A DNA stretch of 64,000 bases from Aquilaria yunnanensis. Its lineage: Eukaryota; Streptophyta; Magnoliopsida; Malvales; Thymelaeaceae. Each line of letters starts with the position of its first letter. Positions within the stretch are counted from its first letter, which is position 1. Below are positions 34,842 through 47,502 of this stretch, piece after piece. A program made the translations under genes and the position numbers. The notes below the pieces were generated by a model, which did not search any database, was not told the origin of the DNA, and was given only the letters and a program-made list of their open reading frames with translations. The DNA is taken from contig CM077599.1 in assembly GCA_039654915.1 (NCBI GenBank), positions 82,180,001 to 82,244,000 on the forward strand, read 5' to 3'.

Positions 34842-37800
34842 TCATAGTTCTTGGATGATTTCACCGTTAAACTGGATAACTGGAATGTGGGAAATCTTGA
34901 ACCACTCAGGGCCACTCAGGGAAATCTTTGGGCAACCATCGATGCGTAGGTATTTTAGTTTGGAGAGACATTGCATTGACTGCTGCGATGGCAGGTGCAT
35001 CAGCTTTTCGCAATTCCAAATAATGAGTTTCTCGAGAAAAGAAAGCTTCCCTATCCACTCCGGCAAGGCTTCTATTCCCATTTCTTCAAGCTTCAGTCGC
35101 TTAAGAGTGGACAGGTGTTGTATTTCAGATGGCAAAGAAGCGCAGGGCCTCCAACCATGGAAAGTAAGTTCTTCAGTCGAGGTAGGGAGCCATTTATGGA
35201 TGGAATTGAAGTACGGCGGGAACTCTTCCACGTCATCGCCGTGTTGACTGACACGCAAATGCTTGAGCTGTGACATACCCACAAGAGCTTGCACATTTTT
35301 CAAATTTTTGCAGTCGACAATGCAAAGTTCTTGCAGAGAAGAAAGCTTTTCAAACCACTCTGGCAAAGCATTCACTCTATATAAGTTTACTATCGTTAGG
35401 TGTTTCAGAGCAGTGAAGTTTTGTATCTGATGTGGCAGTGACCTTATGTTCTGCTCTCTACTTGCAGTCAGATCCAACCTTTCCAATGACTTATGGCGGT
35501 GGTTGATGAAATTGAAGAATGGGGGAAATTCCTTTGCCTCATCCGAGAATATCATATCGATACTCAATGCTTTTAAACAAGAGAGATGACCCAATATCTG
35601 CCTCATCCGAGAAGTCACACTAGGACAACCTTTTATTCTCAGCTCTTGGAGAGCAGAGCATTGTTGATGCTTAAATATTGGAGTACACTCTAACTTCACA
35701 CACTGATAGAGATACAATCCTTCAAGATAGGAAGCACCCCAAGGGCTTGGGATAGACGTCAGATTATCACATCCACGTATATTTAACCTCCTCAACTGCG
35801 TGAAGGAAGACAACCCTTCCCCTAGGTATCTTAATTCTTTGCAGCCATCAACAAGGAGCTGTTGAAGACGTGGTAGACCCTTTGTCCATGGGATGCTTTT
35901 TAACTTGGGACAAGCACTAATGTAAAGTTTCTCAAGGGAAGGAAATGCCGTTGCTGGTTCCGCTTCTACCAACTCCTCCAACCTTTCCATCCAATGCAAG
36001 ACTAACTCTTTGAGAGAAGGAAAATTCCCATTGCAAAAAAAATCCATGTCTATGGTTTTGACATTATCTAATCTAGATAGCTTCAGATATGCCAAGTTGG
36101 GTAGATGCCCAAGTCTAGGAAGTTCCGCACAATTACTGCAAGATTCTAAGGTCAACCTCATTAGATTACCTAGCAGAGGTTGAAAATTATTGACACTCGA
36201 TAACAGCCAAGATGAGAGATGGAGACCCATGTAGTTTCTGATACATAAACCTTTCAGATTTGCGTTGGGCTGCAAGCCTTCGAACACAGCTTCATCTTGT
36301 CTTGCTCTGTGTTCTGTCTGCTTGAACTCCACTCCAATGATAATTCATATATTTGTTTTTTCTCTAGGAGTTTGGCTCTCCTGGCCACTTTATCACCTCT
36401 TACCAACTCAAGCTTGCTGATCTTTAGTTTTCCTTGAAGCTCAGTTAAGCTACCCAACTCGTCAATTCCACGACCTGTTTCAGACCCAACAACAAATATT
36501 GGCAATGTTTGCAAACATGTCAACTTACCGATGTTGATTGGCACCAACTCTTCCTTATTGAACACAAGATGCGATAGATTGAGCAAGTTACTCATTTGTT
36601 CGGGCAATTTGTCTAACCATAGACAGTTCTTTAACTTTAGTGTCAGCAAATTGTAGAGTCTGGTGAAGGATCCAGGTGTCTCTTTGATTCTTGTTAGCGA
36701 AATATCAAAGTATTTCAAATGCTTCAATTCTCCAATGGACCTTGATAACACCTCAATGTTAGCCCCACGAAAACGAAGAATCCTCAATCTTGTGAACCTT
36801 GTTTCATTGTGGTGGAAAATATCAAACTTAGCAAAAAGAGTGTGGAGGTTTGGTATGTAATCAAGTTTGAGTTTGGGAGCCAATTCTGTTTCTTTTCCAG
36901 CAAGATTCAAATGGCGTGTGTGATGAACACCACTGGTGAAACTTGTATCAGAAGTCAAAATTGTAGCTTCGGCAAGAGACTTCGCAAAACTATGAACCAC
37001 ATCATGCATCTTGCATTCTATTATATTTCCATAAAAATCCCTTTCAATATCTTGGAATAAGGAATTTGATACTAAGTCATTGAAATACTGATTGCCAATG
37101 TGCCATGATGTATGACGAGCAATTGGGTGAAGAAAGCCTGCAGCTATCCACAGTTGAACCAAATCTTCTCTCGAAAAACAATAATCATCTGGGAATATTG
37201 AACAGTAAGCGAAACACTTCTTTAGGCATGGTGAGCTCAGACGGTCGAAACTCAACCGTAGCACTCCCACAATTCCTTCATTACTTTCCAAAGAATCCCA
37301 AAGATCACTTTGTTGAATAGAAGACCAAGCCTCCTGGGTCTTCTCCTTGCACAGGGTTCCTCCGATAACCTTTGCAACCAAGGGCAAACCTTTGCATTTC
37401 TTTGCAATATCCCTTCCAATGTTCTCCAAATTATTAAGAGGCACATCTGAAGAGCTACTGATTCCGCAGGTTGGTTTAATTATGGACCAGCACTCTTCAT
37501 CCTCCAGTTTTGCAAGTTCATGTGTGTACTCGGGAAGCGAACCCATCGTCGCCGCCACATTCTTATCCCGTGTAGTTGCAAGAATGGCACTCTCTGTTTT
37601 CTTGGTTATACCTGACAAACAATCCAAGAGATCATTCCATTTCGTCGTGTCCCTGTTCCATACGTCGTCGAGGACAAGAAGATATTTCTTGTCTGCTAAC
37701 TTCTCCTGGACCTTCATTAGTATCTTCTGCTTGCTTTCGAAGGAGGCAACATTTTCATCCGTAAGACATTCCAGAATCTGCTTCAGGATGGTCTTGACAT

Positions 37801-38509
37801 CAAAAGTCTCGGAGACGCAAACCCATATTCTAGGATCAAACTGGGATTTCAATCGCTCATCATCCAACGCTAACTTTGCGAGCGTGGTCTTTCCCACGCC
37901 AGGCATCCCCACCACGGATACTGTTCCGAGACGCCGTCCACTGGTTGAAGAGCGAATCAGCAAGTCGATGACGTGGGAGAGATCAGCCTCCCTTCCTATG
38001 ACCTGCTGCGAATCGCCAATGAAAGCGTGAGACTCTCCGACCTCGGAGGCTACGGCATGACCAGGTGCTTTTTCCGACAGGAGCCTTCCTTGAAGGCCAA
38101 CTTGGGAGGCTTCGTTGTTCTTTTTCCCAAAGGAAGCGTTGATGCTCTTGATTCTTTTGGCCATCTTCAGGCGAAACAAGATGGGATTGTGAGCAGAGAA
38201 GAAGTTACTAACCTGTTTCTGGCGATGCCTCCCAACTTCCACCTGCCGTCGGAGATATTCATAGCCAATCTCTTCCAGCAGATCGTCAGCCAGGGAAGCG
38301 ATCTCTGCAAGTCCCTGCAGCCAGAGCCTCACAGGAGGGTCGTCGGATCGCTTCTGCTGAGCAGCGTCCTGGAAGAAAGTGTTGACCAGTTCCAGAGAGG
38401 TCCGAAGTTCTTGAAGCTGATCCTTGAAGTCCCGTGCCAGGTTGATGTGCTCGCCGACGACTGCTATCACCTTGGAAATCGCCGCCTCCACAGCAACGCC
38501 TTCTGCCAT
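34842..38509 (-). pseudogene. CC-NBS-LRR (RGA-type) resistance gene broken by one frameshift
   Basis: An intronless minus-strand gene starting at the ATG at 38509 (MAEGVAVEAA). Rx-type coiled coil about 1-130; P-loop GMPGVGKTT at 201-209; kinase-2 LLVLDDVWN at 277-285; RNBS-B near 309-313; KGLPLVAK at 373-380; RNBS-D KKCFAYCSIFP at 430-440; MHD (MHDVVHSFA) at 501-509; leucine-rich repeats from about 525. The first frame ends at 36254, but sequence from about 36300 down to 34842 continues without stops in another frame for almost 490 codons of further LRRs. The switch lies at about 36291-36300, where one base appears missing, and no intron fits. Joined length would be about 1230 residues, typical for the family. 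The product would be an intracellular immune receptor; as it stands only CC-NBS plus the first LRRs would be made. Confidence 0.9.
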
Positions 38510-38529
38510 CTTTCTTCTCTTTCCTAGCT

Positions 38530-39068
38530 ACGAAGCTTAATTCCAGTGCTCTGTTTGAGCAGAAAGGAGTGCCCCGATTTCATCCTTGAAGACACTCATG
38601 TGGTTTGCACGCAGCCACGTCATCGTCCACTCAAACTTACTGATGACCGTTTGAAGAAAAGGCGAATGCTAATAAATTGTACGGAAGCTTTCTCCTCTCA
38701 GCCGTTGATCGCTGCCGACATAGCAGAGGCCAAACCCGTTGACAAGGGGGGAAAACGGTGAGGGCAAAAATGTAAAAAGAACATAACAGCCATTGAACTT
38801 TAGAATCTGTCTCGTTTTCCCCCTTATCTTTCTTCTCCACCTCCTCGTCCCAGCCCAATCCAATCCGAACATCCACCACTATTTTGTTCTTTAATCGAAT
38901 CAATTGTGAAATGGCATGAGAAAATGAAATTCAAAACTAAGAAAAGGGGTGTTTGGTTAAAAAATTATAACAGTTCAAATTGTTTGAAAAGTTAAAAATC
39001 TCAATAATCATGTATTTTATTGCATTTAGAGAATAACTATCCAAAATCCTTGTACTCAAACGTTTTTT
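38530..39068. other. Upstream region of the CC-NBS-LRR gene
   Basis: Moderate GC near the start codon, then AT-rich. It should contain the minus-strand promoter; I could not pick a convincing TATA box. It ends at the MULE terminus. Confidence 0.5.
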
Positions 39069-39090
39069 GGGAAAGTTTCAAAAACCTCCC

Positions 39091-39163
39091 TTATGGTTTG
39101 ATGAAACCTATAATTACCCCCCTGGTATTTTGGAAAACCTACAGTTAGCCCCCTAACCTAACC
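39091..39163 (+). repeat. MULE terminal inverted repeat, left
   Basis: About 72 bp pairing with 44702-44773 with a few substitutions and small gaps. Confidence 0.85.
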
Positions 39164-40133
39164 TATATTAGACTCACGTTAATTGAGTGGGACCCATAAC
39201 ATGTTAACCCGATACTGCCACTAGAGGAGACAATAAGAGCCACTCGTTGTACAAGGTCCAGAGTAGTGTTTGGCTTCTGTTGTTGTTCGAAAAACAAAAT
39301 GGCTGAAAGATTTCGCGATTGGAGGGTTTGTTCTTGAAGGAGTTCATGATCGGAGGGTTTAGGGTGAGTGATTCTTAGGAAAATTTGTGATGAGCAAAGC
39401 TGCAAACAACATCAGGTTCATTAGATAAGCCTCGTATCCTGGTTCCACCGTTTTTCAATTTAGGTTTTAGGTACAAATCGGGTTGGGTTGAATTTTCAAG
39501 AAATCTTTCTAATTTTGCGTCTCAGTAAGATTAGCTCCATCCAAATTTCATTCTGGTGATATTCTTCTTTATTGAAATCGATTTGTTTTTGGTGATTTAA
39601 TTCTCAATTGAAATTCGAATTTGTTATGGATATTTCTTCTAGAGATTTCGATTTGGTTTTATACATGAGTTGAGTACCCAGTTAGTTATTCGATACAGGG
39701 GAAATGATTTCAGATTAGCTCCATCCAAATTTCATTCTTTCTCTGTAAATTAGGATTTTGAGTTAAGATTGACGTAGGTGAGAATTAGTATATTAGCCAA
39801 AATTGGAATCAAATGAAAAAGGAACCTTTCAGTTTTACAGGGGAATCAAACTGGAGGTAAATAACATGAAACTCATGAGTAGAGTGTCTAAATATTTAAT
39901 ATCTAGGATAGTTGGCCTGCTTACTTCAATTTGCTCACAACAAGAGGATAAATTGTTGATAAAGATGTGGTTGAGATATATTATTGCCATTTCTCATACC
40001 AAGATGTTTCACATGTGGCTGCCTTATCCTAAATCAATTCTCTGTTTATGAAGTAGTACTACCTTTGTTTATTAGCATACAAGTGGGGAAACAACAGAGA
40101 ATTTGCATGCTTTGAAACATATTTCTTGTGCAG

Positions 40134-40555
40134 ATGTCTACAACTAGTGTCAATCACTCTAGAGTCGAAGGAATTGTATATGAGAACAAGATATGTTGCT
40201 GTAGACGTAGAGCTGCTGTTAAGATATTTGAGTCAAAGAGAAATCCCAACAAATTGTACTATGTTTGTGCTGAGAAAAATGAAAATTTTGGGACTGGTGC
40301 TTGCCAATGAACATGATGCCAACAAAGGGGCAGAGGCGTTTTAGTGGACAAAGTTTGGGAAGGAATGAAGCTATAGGTGAATGGGGGGTTGCACCAGCAG
40401 TTGTGGAGCCAAGTGAAGTTAATAGATTGTTTGTGAAATTAGATAAGCTTGAACTTGTCATACTAAGAACAAAAGAATGGCTTGTTATATGCTCATTTGT
40501 AACTGGATTTGCCTTTGCTGTTGTCATCGGTCTACTGTTAATGTCATTGAAATAG
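40134..40555 (+). pseudogene. GRF-type zinc-finger / C-terminal transmembrane accessory ORF of the MULE (At4g04775-like), one frameshift
   Basis: The ATG at 40134 follows ttcttgtgcag, a good splice acceptor, so a 5' exon may precede it. The first frame gives MSTTSVNHSRV..., YENKICCCRRRAAVKI, NPNKLYYVCAE, the start of a GRF zinc finger. At the T run 40286-40289 one base seems lost; the next frame continues FWDWCLPMNMMPTKG, completing the GRF pattern, then a short coiled segment (LFVKLDKLELVILRTKEW) and a hydrophobic C-terminal helix (LVICSFVTGFAFAVVIGLLL), stopping at 40555. About 140 residues in all, as in the small plant GRF-TM proteins. It lies inside a MULE, convergent to the transposase like mudrB in MuDR. 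Its role is unknown; nucleic-acid binding through GRF plus membrane anchoring is inference. Confidence 0.75.
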
Positions 40556-40599
40556 CATGTTACATAGGAGTTGATTTTGATAGACATTGGCACATCCTT

Positions 40600-41490
40600 G
40601 TGTCTAGTTTGTGTAACTTGACATTATCAAGTATTGAATGAAGTATTCAATTGTCCATCGGGCATGACACTCTGGTGCTGAACCAAGCCTCTTAAAGTCA
40701 TATTTCAGAATGACTGTCTTTGTTCTTTTTTCATTTTTTTTGTTTGCTTTGGGCAGAGGGAACATTTGTGGTTTTATTGAGGAATGCAAATGGTAAGGAT
40801 ATACAAAATTTTGAGAGCTTTTTTGCTTCATTATATAAGCATATTTTTGTTTTAGCTAACTCATAATGTCATAATCCCATTATTGTGTAGAATTCGCAGT
40901 GAACAAAGTCAAGTAAAGGGTAGTAAAAAGAAAGCACATAATAACAGAATTGTAATGTCCTCCATAATCAAGTCAATTTTCATGAGAGTTGTAGCCATGA
41001 GCAAAACCATGACAAAGGCACAAAACCATAAACAAAAACACATTTCCAATAGTTTTATGATCCATCTGTATAGCATCCAGTCTTCAACATTCCAGGAGGT
41101 TCACAACTATAAAGACTACTGCTACCAGGATAATACTTAACAAAAATACTTTAACCAACAAAAGTCTTGTAAGCATCCAAAAGTTTTGTAACCAGCCAAT
41201 AGAAGTCTTGTAACTAGCCAAAAGCATTTCAAAATACCAACAAAATACCCAAAAGTTTTGTACCTAGTTACTATGGTTCTTTCGTACTTGTTTCAAACAA
41301 TCACATCCTTCCCCTGGTAACAACAAATTATAGTAGCATCAGGAAAAAACCATGATTTTGACTGAAACAATGAAATCATCCAAATAAAATTAATAAAACC
41401 TTTTACAAAGCGGAATAACCAGTGTTCCTTTTATTGTCTGGAATCTATAACAATATGAAAAACGAATGAGATATATAAGCAAGTAGCAAC
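40600..41490. other. MULE interior spacer
   Basis: Lies between the convergent GRF ORF and the 3' end of the transposase relic. AT-rich, with no coding sequence recognised. Confidence 0.5.
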
Positions 41491-41491
41491 T

Positions 41492-44137
41492 TTAGTACAA
41501 AATTCTATGAGAGTTTACCATGCTTGCAGGTGGTGCCGGTCCTTTACAATATCTAGAATTATGCCTAAGCTCATTTGCTGCAGCGAACTGTGCTTGATCT
41601 TTTCCTTGATGGTTGTTCCCCAACCTCTTTTTTCCTATTAGTATGAGGCCTACCTGGACATCTTCTAAGTGGTGGAAGGAGGACTTATTCTTTGTGATCT
41701 TCAGGCAATAAATCCACTTGAGGCAGTGGGTGGATAATCTCACTATAAGTTTGCAAGTATGTTTCCACCAAGTAAAACTGATGACACAAATCCTCAACGT
41801 TCCCTCTAGTGAACTGCAGACAGGAAACAACATGCTTGCATGGAATACCAGTTAACCCTCAGTGCTTCCAAGAACATATTTTCAAGTTTAAGTTAGCCGT
41901 ATCCATTTCACACCCAATCATCACTTGGAACTCGCCTCTTCCAGCTGGTAAAAGAGTGCAACTCCTTGATTTTCTAATGCGGACATCCGCCTCCTTAAGT
42001 GCATATGGTGTTAGTTTCAATGTCCAAGAACAACCGGTTGCATAGCGCTTACAAAATTGAGACATAACCTTTAGCCTCAACTTCTCGAGCAAACTCAGAA
42101 TTGGAAGACTCCTGATCTTTCCAATCCAACTATTGATAGAATTAGTGACATTGTTAGTCACATTTTCAACCTTACAAGTGTCATCAAATCCAACCTTTGA
42201 CCATGTTGCTACAAGTTTCTCACTGAGCCACTTCCATACAGCTCCATCGTTGTCTGCATCATAAATTAACCACATTTGAAGATTGAATGCTCCCATGTTT
42301 GTAGGCTTTAGCATCCTTTCAAAATCTTGCCTTAACTGTAGCCCTCTAAATTTTGCTATAAAGTTTGAATATATGTGTCTCACACAAAACCTATGCCTTG
42401 ATTGTGGATATATCATTGCAGCAGCCTCAATCAATCCCTAAGTCAGATGAACAAATTGTATATAAATATGTAAATATTGCAGCACAAGGCATAAATCATG
42501 GAAGAAAGGCCACATGGTTTTATTATTCGAAATTGAGGGACAGAACATCTAAACTTTTTTTTTAACTAAAGCAAGACGTCAATCTTTACCATTATGGCCA
42601 CTAAAGTATTCAAATCAGAAGTGCAATATGATGTATTTAATCATTTAAAAAGGCAAAATGTGATGAACAAGAAACAAAAAATCTCATAGCAAGAATAAAC
42701 AAAACATTAAAAAACAAAAGGCCAAACAAATTTGATACCTTTTGTTTCTCACTCATAAACATGAAACACCCATTTCCAGCACTTGCTTGCAGGCATTTAA
42801 GGAAGAGCAAGGAACTGTCTTTACACTCCGATTCTATAATTGCAACAGCTAACGGCAAAATCCCATTATTGCCATCCATTCCAATTGCTGCCAAACAAAT
42901 CCCGCCGTAAGGACCTTTGAGGAAACAACCGTCTAAACCTATAAAAAGTCTACATCCTCTCAAAAATCCTTTGATGCAGGCATCAAAACACACATAAATT
43001 CTCTTGAATTGTAGCTGATGAGCTAATGAATCTGGTCAAACGCAACACTCCATTTTAACAATAGAGCCTGGATTATGCTGTATAACAAGAAGTGACCATT
43101 TCCTCAACTTTGCATAACCTTTAACGTGTAACCCCTCATTTGTATCCCTCGCCATTATCTTCGATCTATATAGCTTCATTTCCCCAACATTGATTCCATA
43201 ATCAATTTCCAAATGTTTTGACATCAAGGCAAGACTCATGTCCGGTTTTGTTTGCAGGTATTTATCAAGTTTTTGGGAAATCCATTTCACATTAGCATTT
43301 GAGTTCTTTGTCGGTCTAATGCATTGATGATCACCAGCTATTGTCTTCACTATGAATGTTTTCTTGTCGGATGGCATAGTCTCTCAACATATCTCTAAAA
43401 TGCATCACATGCTGAAACACTTGGTACCTCTCAAAAATGATTTTTCCTTGATCATTTTTGTTGAACGGCTTGGCAATAGTTTTCAAGTAATTGTCAAACC
43501 GTTTTCCCTTCTTCTTCACAAATTCTTTTGTCTACTCATCCGTAGAATAACCGTTATATGATGAATCTTCCCCACACTCACTCAGCTCATGCTCATCATC
43601 GTCTCCTTCAACCTTAACATTACCATCGATATCATCCTTAGAACTTAAATTCCCCTGCTGCCCTTGTGCTTCATTCAACCACTCATCATCATTATCATCA
43701 GAGAATTCAAAGATTTCACGACTCAAATGCAGGTCATCATCATCAACTCTATAGCTCTCATTCTCGTCATCATTTAAATCACTTGTTTGAAGGATATCTT
43801 GCCTACTCGACCTTCTTTTTGTACCCATAGTACTGCCCCCTTCTAAATCTCTGCCCCTACCTATACCTCTCCCTCTGCCCCAAAGTCTCTCACCCACATT
43901 CGACCTTGCATTCATTATACTTGCTTCAAGGGCAAACTTTTCTACCTTTACAAATATAATAATGTTCTTTATACCTCCATACGCATCGAACATATTTGGT
44001 ACATCTTCATCTCTTGTAATATAATATCTAAACCCGCTTCGTATAACAACATTAGCTTCACTGGGAAAAATTTTCTCCCAAATTATGTTCACCATATGTG
44101 CATATGAAAATTCCTCCGACTCAACAAACTTATCCAT
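41492..44137 (-). pseudogene. MURA-like MULE transposase, degenerate
   Basis: From the ATG at 44137 (MDKFVESEEFSYAHMV): an N-terminal region followed by a Gly/Arg (GRGRGIGRGR) and acidic stretch to 43532; a frameshift into VKKKGKRFDNYL...FRDMLRDYAI (43331-43519); a gap of about 30 residues where the FAR1-type cysteines should be; then TFIVKTIAGDHQC... (43036-43377); an in-frame TGA at about 43034-43036; and the DDE core RLFIGLDGCFLKG...MDGNNGILPLAVAI (42637-42993). An intron at 42438-42738 joins SEKQK to GLIEAAAMIYP and the C-x2-H signature FCVRHIY. The SWIM finger (C-x-W-K-H...LTGIPCKHV) is interrupted by TGA near 41857, and a CCHC-like tail (ELRHNSRYCKG) lies in yet another frame. The second Asp and the Glu of the DDE triad appear replaced (MSEKQK, NVTNSINSWI). 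Inactive. Confidence 0.88.
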
Positions 44138-44701
44138 AAAAATAGGGGCCCAACAATATCATAATCATCTTGATAGTAAAATATGTCGTGTCGCATTCTT
44201 CCTGAAGTAAAAAAAAATCCAAACAAAATAACAGAGAACATAAATAAATTTAGTTCGCAAAATAGAGATGACCCATCCTAAACCGATCACACAACAATGC
44301 AACCAAAAATAACAAGAATAACTTAGAAATTATAAAACAGCAACAATAATAATTGAGAAATTAATCTAACAAAGAAATAAACTTGATGAAAAAACCACAA
44401 ATTAATCGTAACCCTTGTCACCCAAAACACAAGTAGTTTTATAAGAAATTTCCAAGAACAAATAACCTGATCATTTTCTTCCCTGGTTAGTAACAATCGT
44501 CTAGCAATATCTTACCTTTTTAGCAACCACCTGAATTTTTTTAGACTACTAAACCCTATCTAGTCTTCAATGAGCAGTCGGACATCCTTTTTTCATCTCC
44601 AGCCTAATTGTCGTTCACGTTTCAGGAGAGAGAGCTCCGTGCCTTCTTTACATAGGGTTTTTTGTCTTTTTCATCAGTCATTTAACGGGAAGTCACACAG
44701 A

Positions 44702-44773
44702 GGTTGGGTTATGGGAGGCTAACTGTAGTTTTTCCAAAATACAAGGGGTAACTGTAGGTTTCATCAAACCATG
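44702..44773 (-). repeat. MULE terminal inverted repeat, right
   Basis: Inverse of 39091-39163. It ends at aaaccatg and lacks the outer 20 bp seen at the left end. Confidence 0.85.
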
Positions 44774-44780
44774 TTTTTTT

Positions 44781-46805
44781 AATCATCTATAGTTATACAG
44801 AATACATTCTCCTAATTTAAGGTAAGGTATAGTAAAAATGCTCAGAGTATTTAGGTTTTAAAGGAATTGAAAATATCCTTTGAGCTTTCAAATATATAAG
44901 AAGTTCATAAACTTTAAAAAAATTACAAATAGTAACTAAAAATGAATATTTGGTGCTTGAAATTTTAAAAAAATTACCAAATACATCTAAAATTACTAAT
45001 TTTATCTGCAAACGTTCAAAAAAATCAATAAATGTATCACTCAAGTTTGAAACTTAGCATTTTAGTTACTAGATTGAAAATTCAACAAAAAATGACAAAA
45101 TACTTCTACGATATCTTATCTTCTATTATAAAACGTACAAAGGTGTACAAATGTTAAAAGATTTTTTAACCCTTATATTATAATCTATTTTATTATTGTA
45201 ATGGAACCAAATTGTATTATTGTATATTTAATTGGAGTCATATTAGCACTAGAACACTAAAAGAAACCTTGAAGTTGTCACTAAATTTTATTTTTTATTA
45301 CAAACTTATCATTCTTTGATTCTATGTTACAAAATTAAGTATTATATGCAATTTTTTGTATTAATCTTGCCAAAAACTCTTAAATTGTCATTAAAGTTAT
45401 TTTTTTGCATAAAAAATTTTACTTGGTTCTATATTACTAAGAAACAATATTTTAAGTACAATAAATATTTTATAAAGCTTAAAATTTTAACTTAGCATTT
45501 CAAAAACTTTCATAGCCAAATCTTTTATTTAAATAAAAGACTTAAATATATGGTAAAGCTCATGCTAAAGTTTGTACTACTAAATATTTTATAAGACTTC
45601 AAATTTTAACTTAAAATTTCAAAAACCAATAGAGCTAAATCTTTTATTTGAATAAAATATTTAAATATATGGAAAAAAATTATGCTAAAGTTTGTACTAC
45701 TATAAAAAATACTAAGAACAAAAAATTTCCTCAATTAAGTTTATTTAGTTTTGCAACTTGGATGAGTATATACCATGATAACTTATTATCTGATAAAACT
45801 CTTGGTAAAGTTTCATATGAAAATCTATAAGTATTGGATAGTAAAAAAAATGTATAAAAATATATATTAAAAATTTATGTAAGTGAACAAGTTGTCGTAA
45901 GTGCAACCAAGAGGGGGGTGAATTGGTTGAGTTCCAAAATATTAAAAATGTGTTCTTAAACCCTCAAACTCAAATTTAATTCAAGGGATAATAATTAACC
46001 CTATTCTAACCAGAAAATGACTACCATAATCCACCTAAATTTTACTTTGAAAGCTACCTTCGAATTATTTTTTAAAACAAATAAGTTCAACCAAGATAGA
46101 TATCATAAAACACCAACCAAAAATCATGTATGTAGAGAGAGAGAAAAGCTCACACAAGAGAATTTTTATAGAGGTTCGGTCTCTCATCTTGATAGCCTAC
46201 TCCTCTTCTCAAGTTTACCACTTGAGAGTTTCTTTCTCCATTATGAAACATAAGAATACACAATAGCATACAAGAGTACACAACCTTTTGGTAGTTCCTT
46301 TTACCTCAACCTCTCATTAGTTTTGCCAAAGGCTAACTAGGAACCCTTCTAACTCCCTTTCCTTTACAAAGAAATCACTCAACTACTCAAGATAAACTCA
46401 GTGGTTTCGTGGTTACAAGATAGTAAGAACAATGGAACCTTGCAAGGTTAGATAAGTAAATGAAAGCACAAGTTCTTGGAAAATATCAAGTTTTTGCTCT
46501 TTGATTATTGATGATGGATTCTCTTTTCTAGTTGCCAAGGGATTATTTACAACATGTATCTTGGTGTAATTATACTCTTTAAGGAGCTATTAGACTATTG
46601 GATCCCTGCTGGAGACACCTGAAAAAGTTCTTTAAAAATTGGGAACCGTTGCCATGTCTTTCATGTAGAAAAAAATGTGCCAAATTTCGTGTTAAGTTGT
46701 AAGTTTAACAGGTTAAAATCAATTTTTCCCTTTCACGGTCAAAAGTAACTGGAGACAAGTCATTTAATGCCCTAAAGGACTATCCAGGTAGCGTTCTCTG
46801 ATTTG
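44781..46805. other. AT-rich spacer between MULE and copy B, with a retroelement-like stretch
   Basis: 44.8-45.85 kb is very AT-rich with no gene. From about 45890 (gtgcaaccaagagggggg) to about 47060 the base composition changes and the sequence looks like a non-coding LTR or leader of a retroelement, continuing across the copy B border. No coding domain is present, so the type is not assignable. Confidence 0.4.
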
Positions 46806-47502
46806 TCTAAATGATATTTGAAATTCTGACAGAAATCGCGCTACTCGAAAAATTTGAGCGGAAGCTTTCAGGCTTCCACTTAACAAGTTAAAACCAAAGT
46901 TTAACGCGTTACCTGATGTTTCAAAAATTTCCAGCAACTGCAGACTACGGATTAAACCATTTTAATGCATTAAAGCATAAACTTGGGAATTGTTCATTTG
47001 TTAAGGAGAAGTGGATGAATCAGAAGATGCCGATGGGGAATCTCCATTATTTAGCAAATAGGCCCATGAACGTGAGCTAACACATGCACTTGAAGTAAGT
47101 AAGGACCTTTTGAGAATCCATCCACGTTAATAAAAATGATTGGCTTTTGCATACAGTTTTAACTTTTAAACATCATTTTGTTTTTATCTTTAATCTATTA
47201 TTTGACCTCGTCTTGTTTAAAATCTTTTTAAAAGTATTTCATATTAGTAATGGATAAAGTTTATTAGCTCTGAGTAACTCTCTTGCATCAATTTTATAAA
47301 TATTATTTAAAATTATCTAATAAAATTGAATTTTAGTAAATTTAAAGTATTTAATAATTAATTAACAAATTCAATTACTCTCTTTATTCCAGTTTCTTTG
47401 CAATATTCACTATTTACAATAATTAATTTATAATTTTTTATTTTCAAAAATGCTAGTATATAAATGAATATATATTCTTTTAAATATTTTCTAATAAATA
47501 AA

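Larger units (their letters stand above)
39069..44780. mobile_element. Mutator-like element (MULE), decayed, with two convergent genes
   Basis: About 5.7 kb bounded by inverted repeats: tggtttgatgaaacct...tattttggaaaacctacagttagcc at the left (matching part 39091-39163) and its inverse at the right (44702-44773). The left end extends 20 bp further to gggaaagtttcaaaaacc, which the right end lacks, so the right terminus is truncated or diverged and no clear target duplication is visible. Inside are a minus-strand MURA-type transposase relic and a plus-strand GRF-zinc-finger ORF. The segment is not in copy B within this window. Confidence 0.85.

Noticed and set aside
36254..36332. Intron joining the two halves of the CC-NBS-LRR gene
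   Set aside because: No GT..AG pair of plausible length fits between the overlapping frames; a single-base frame switch explains the data.
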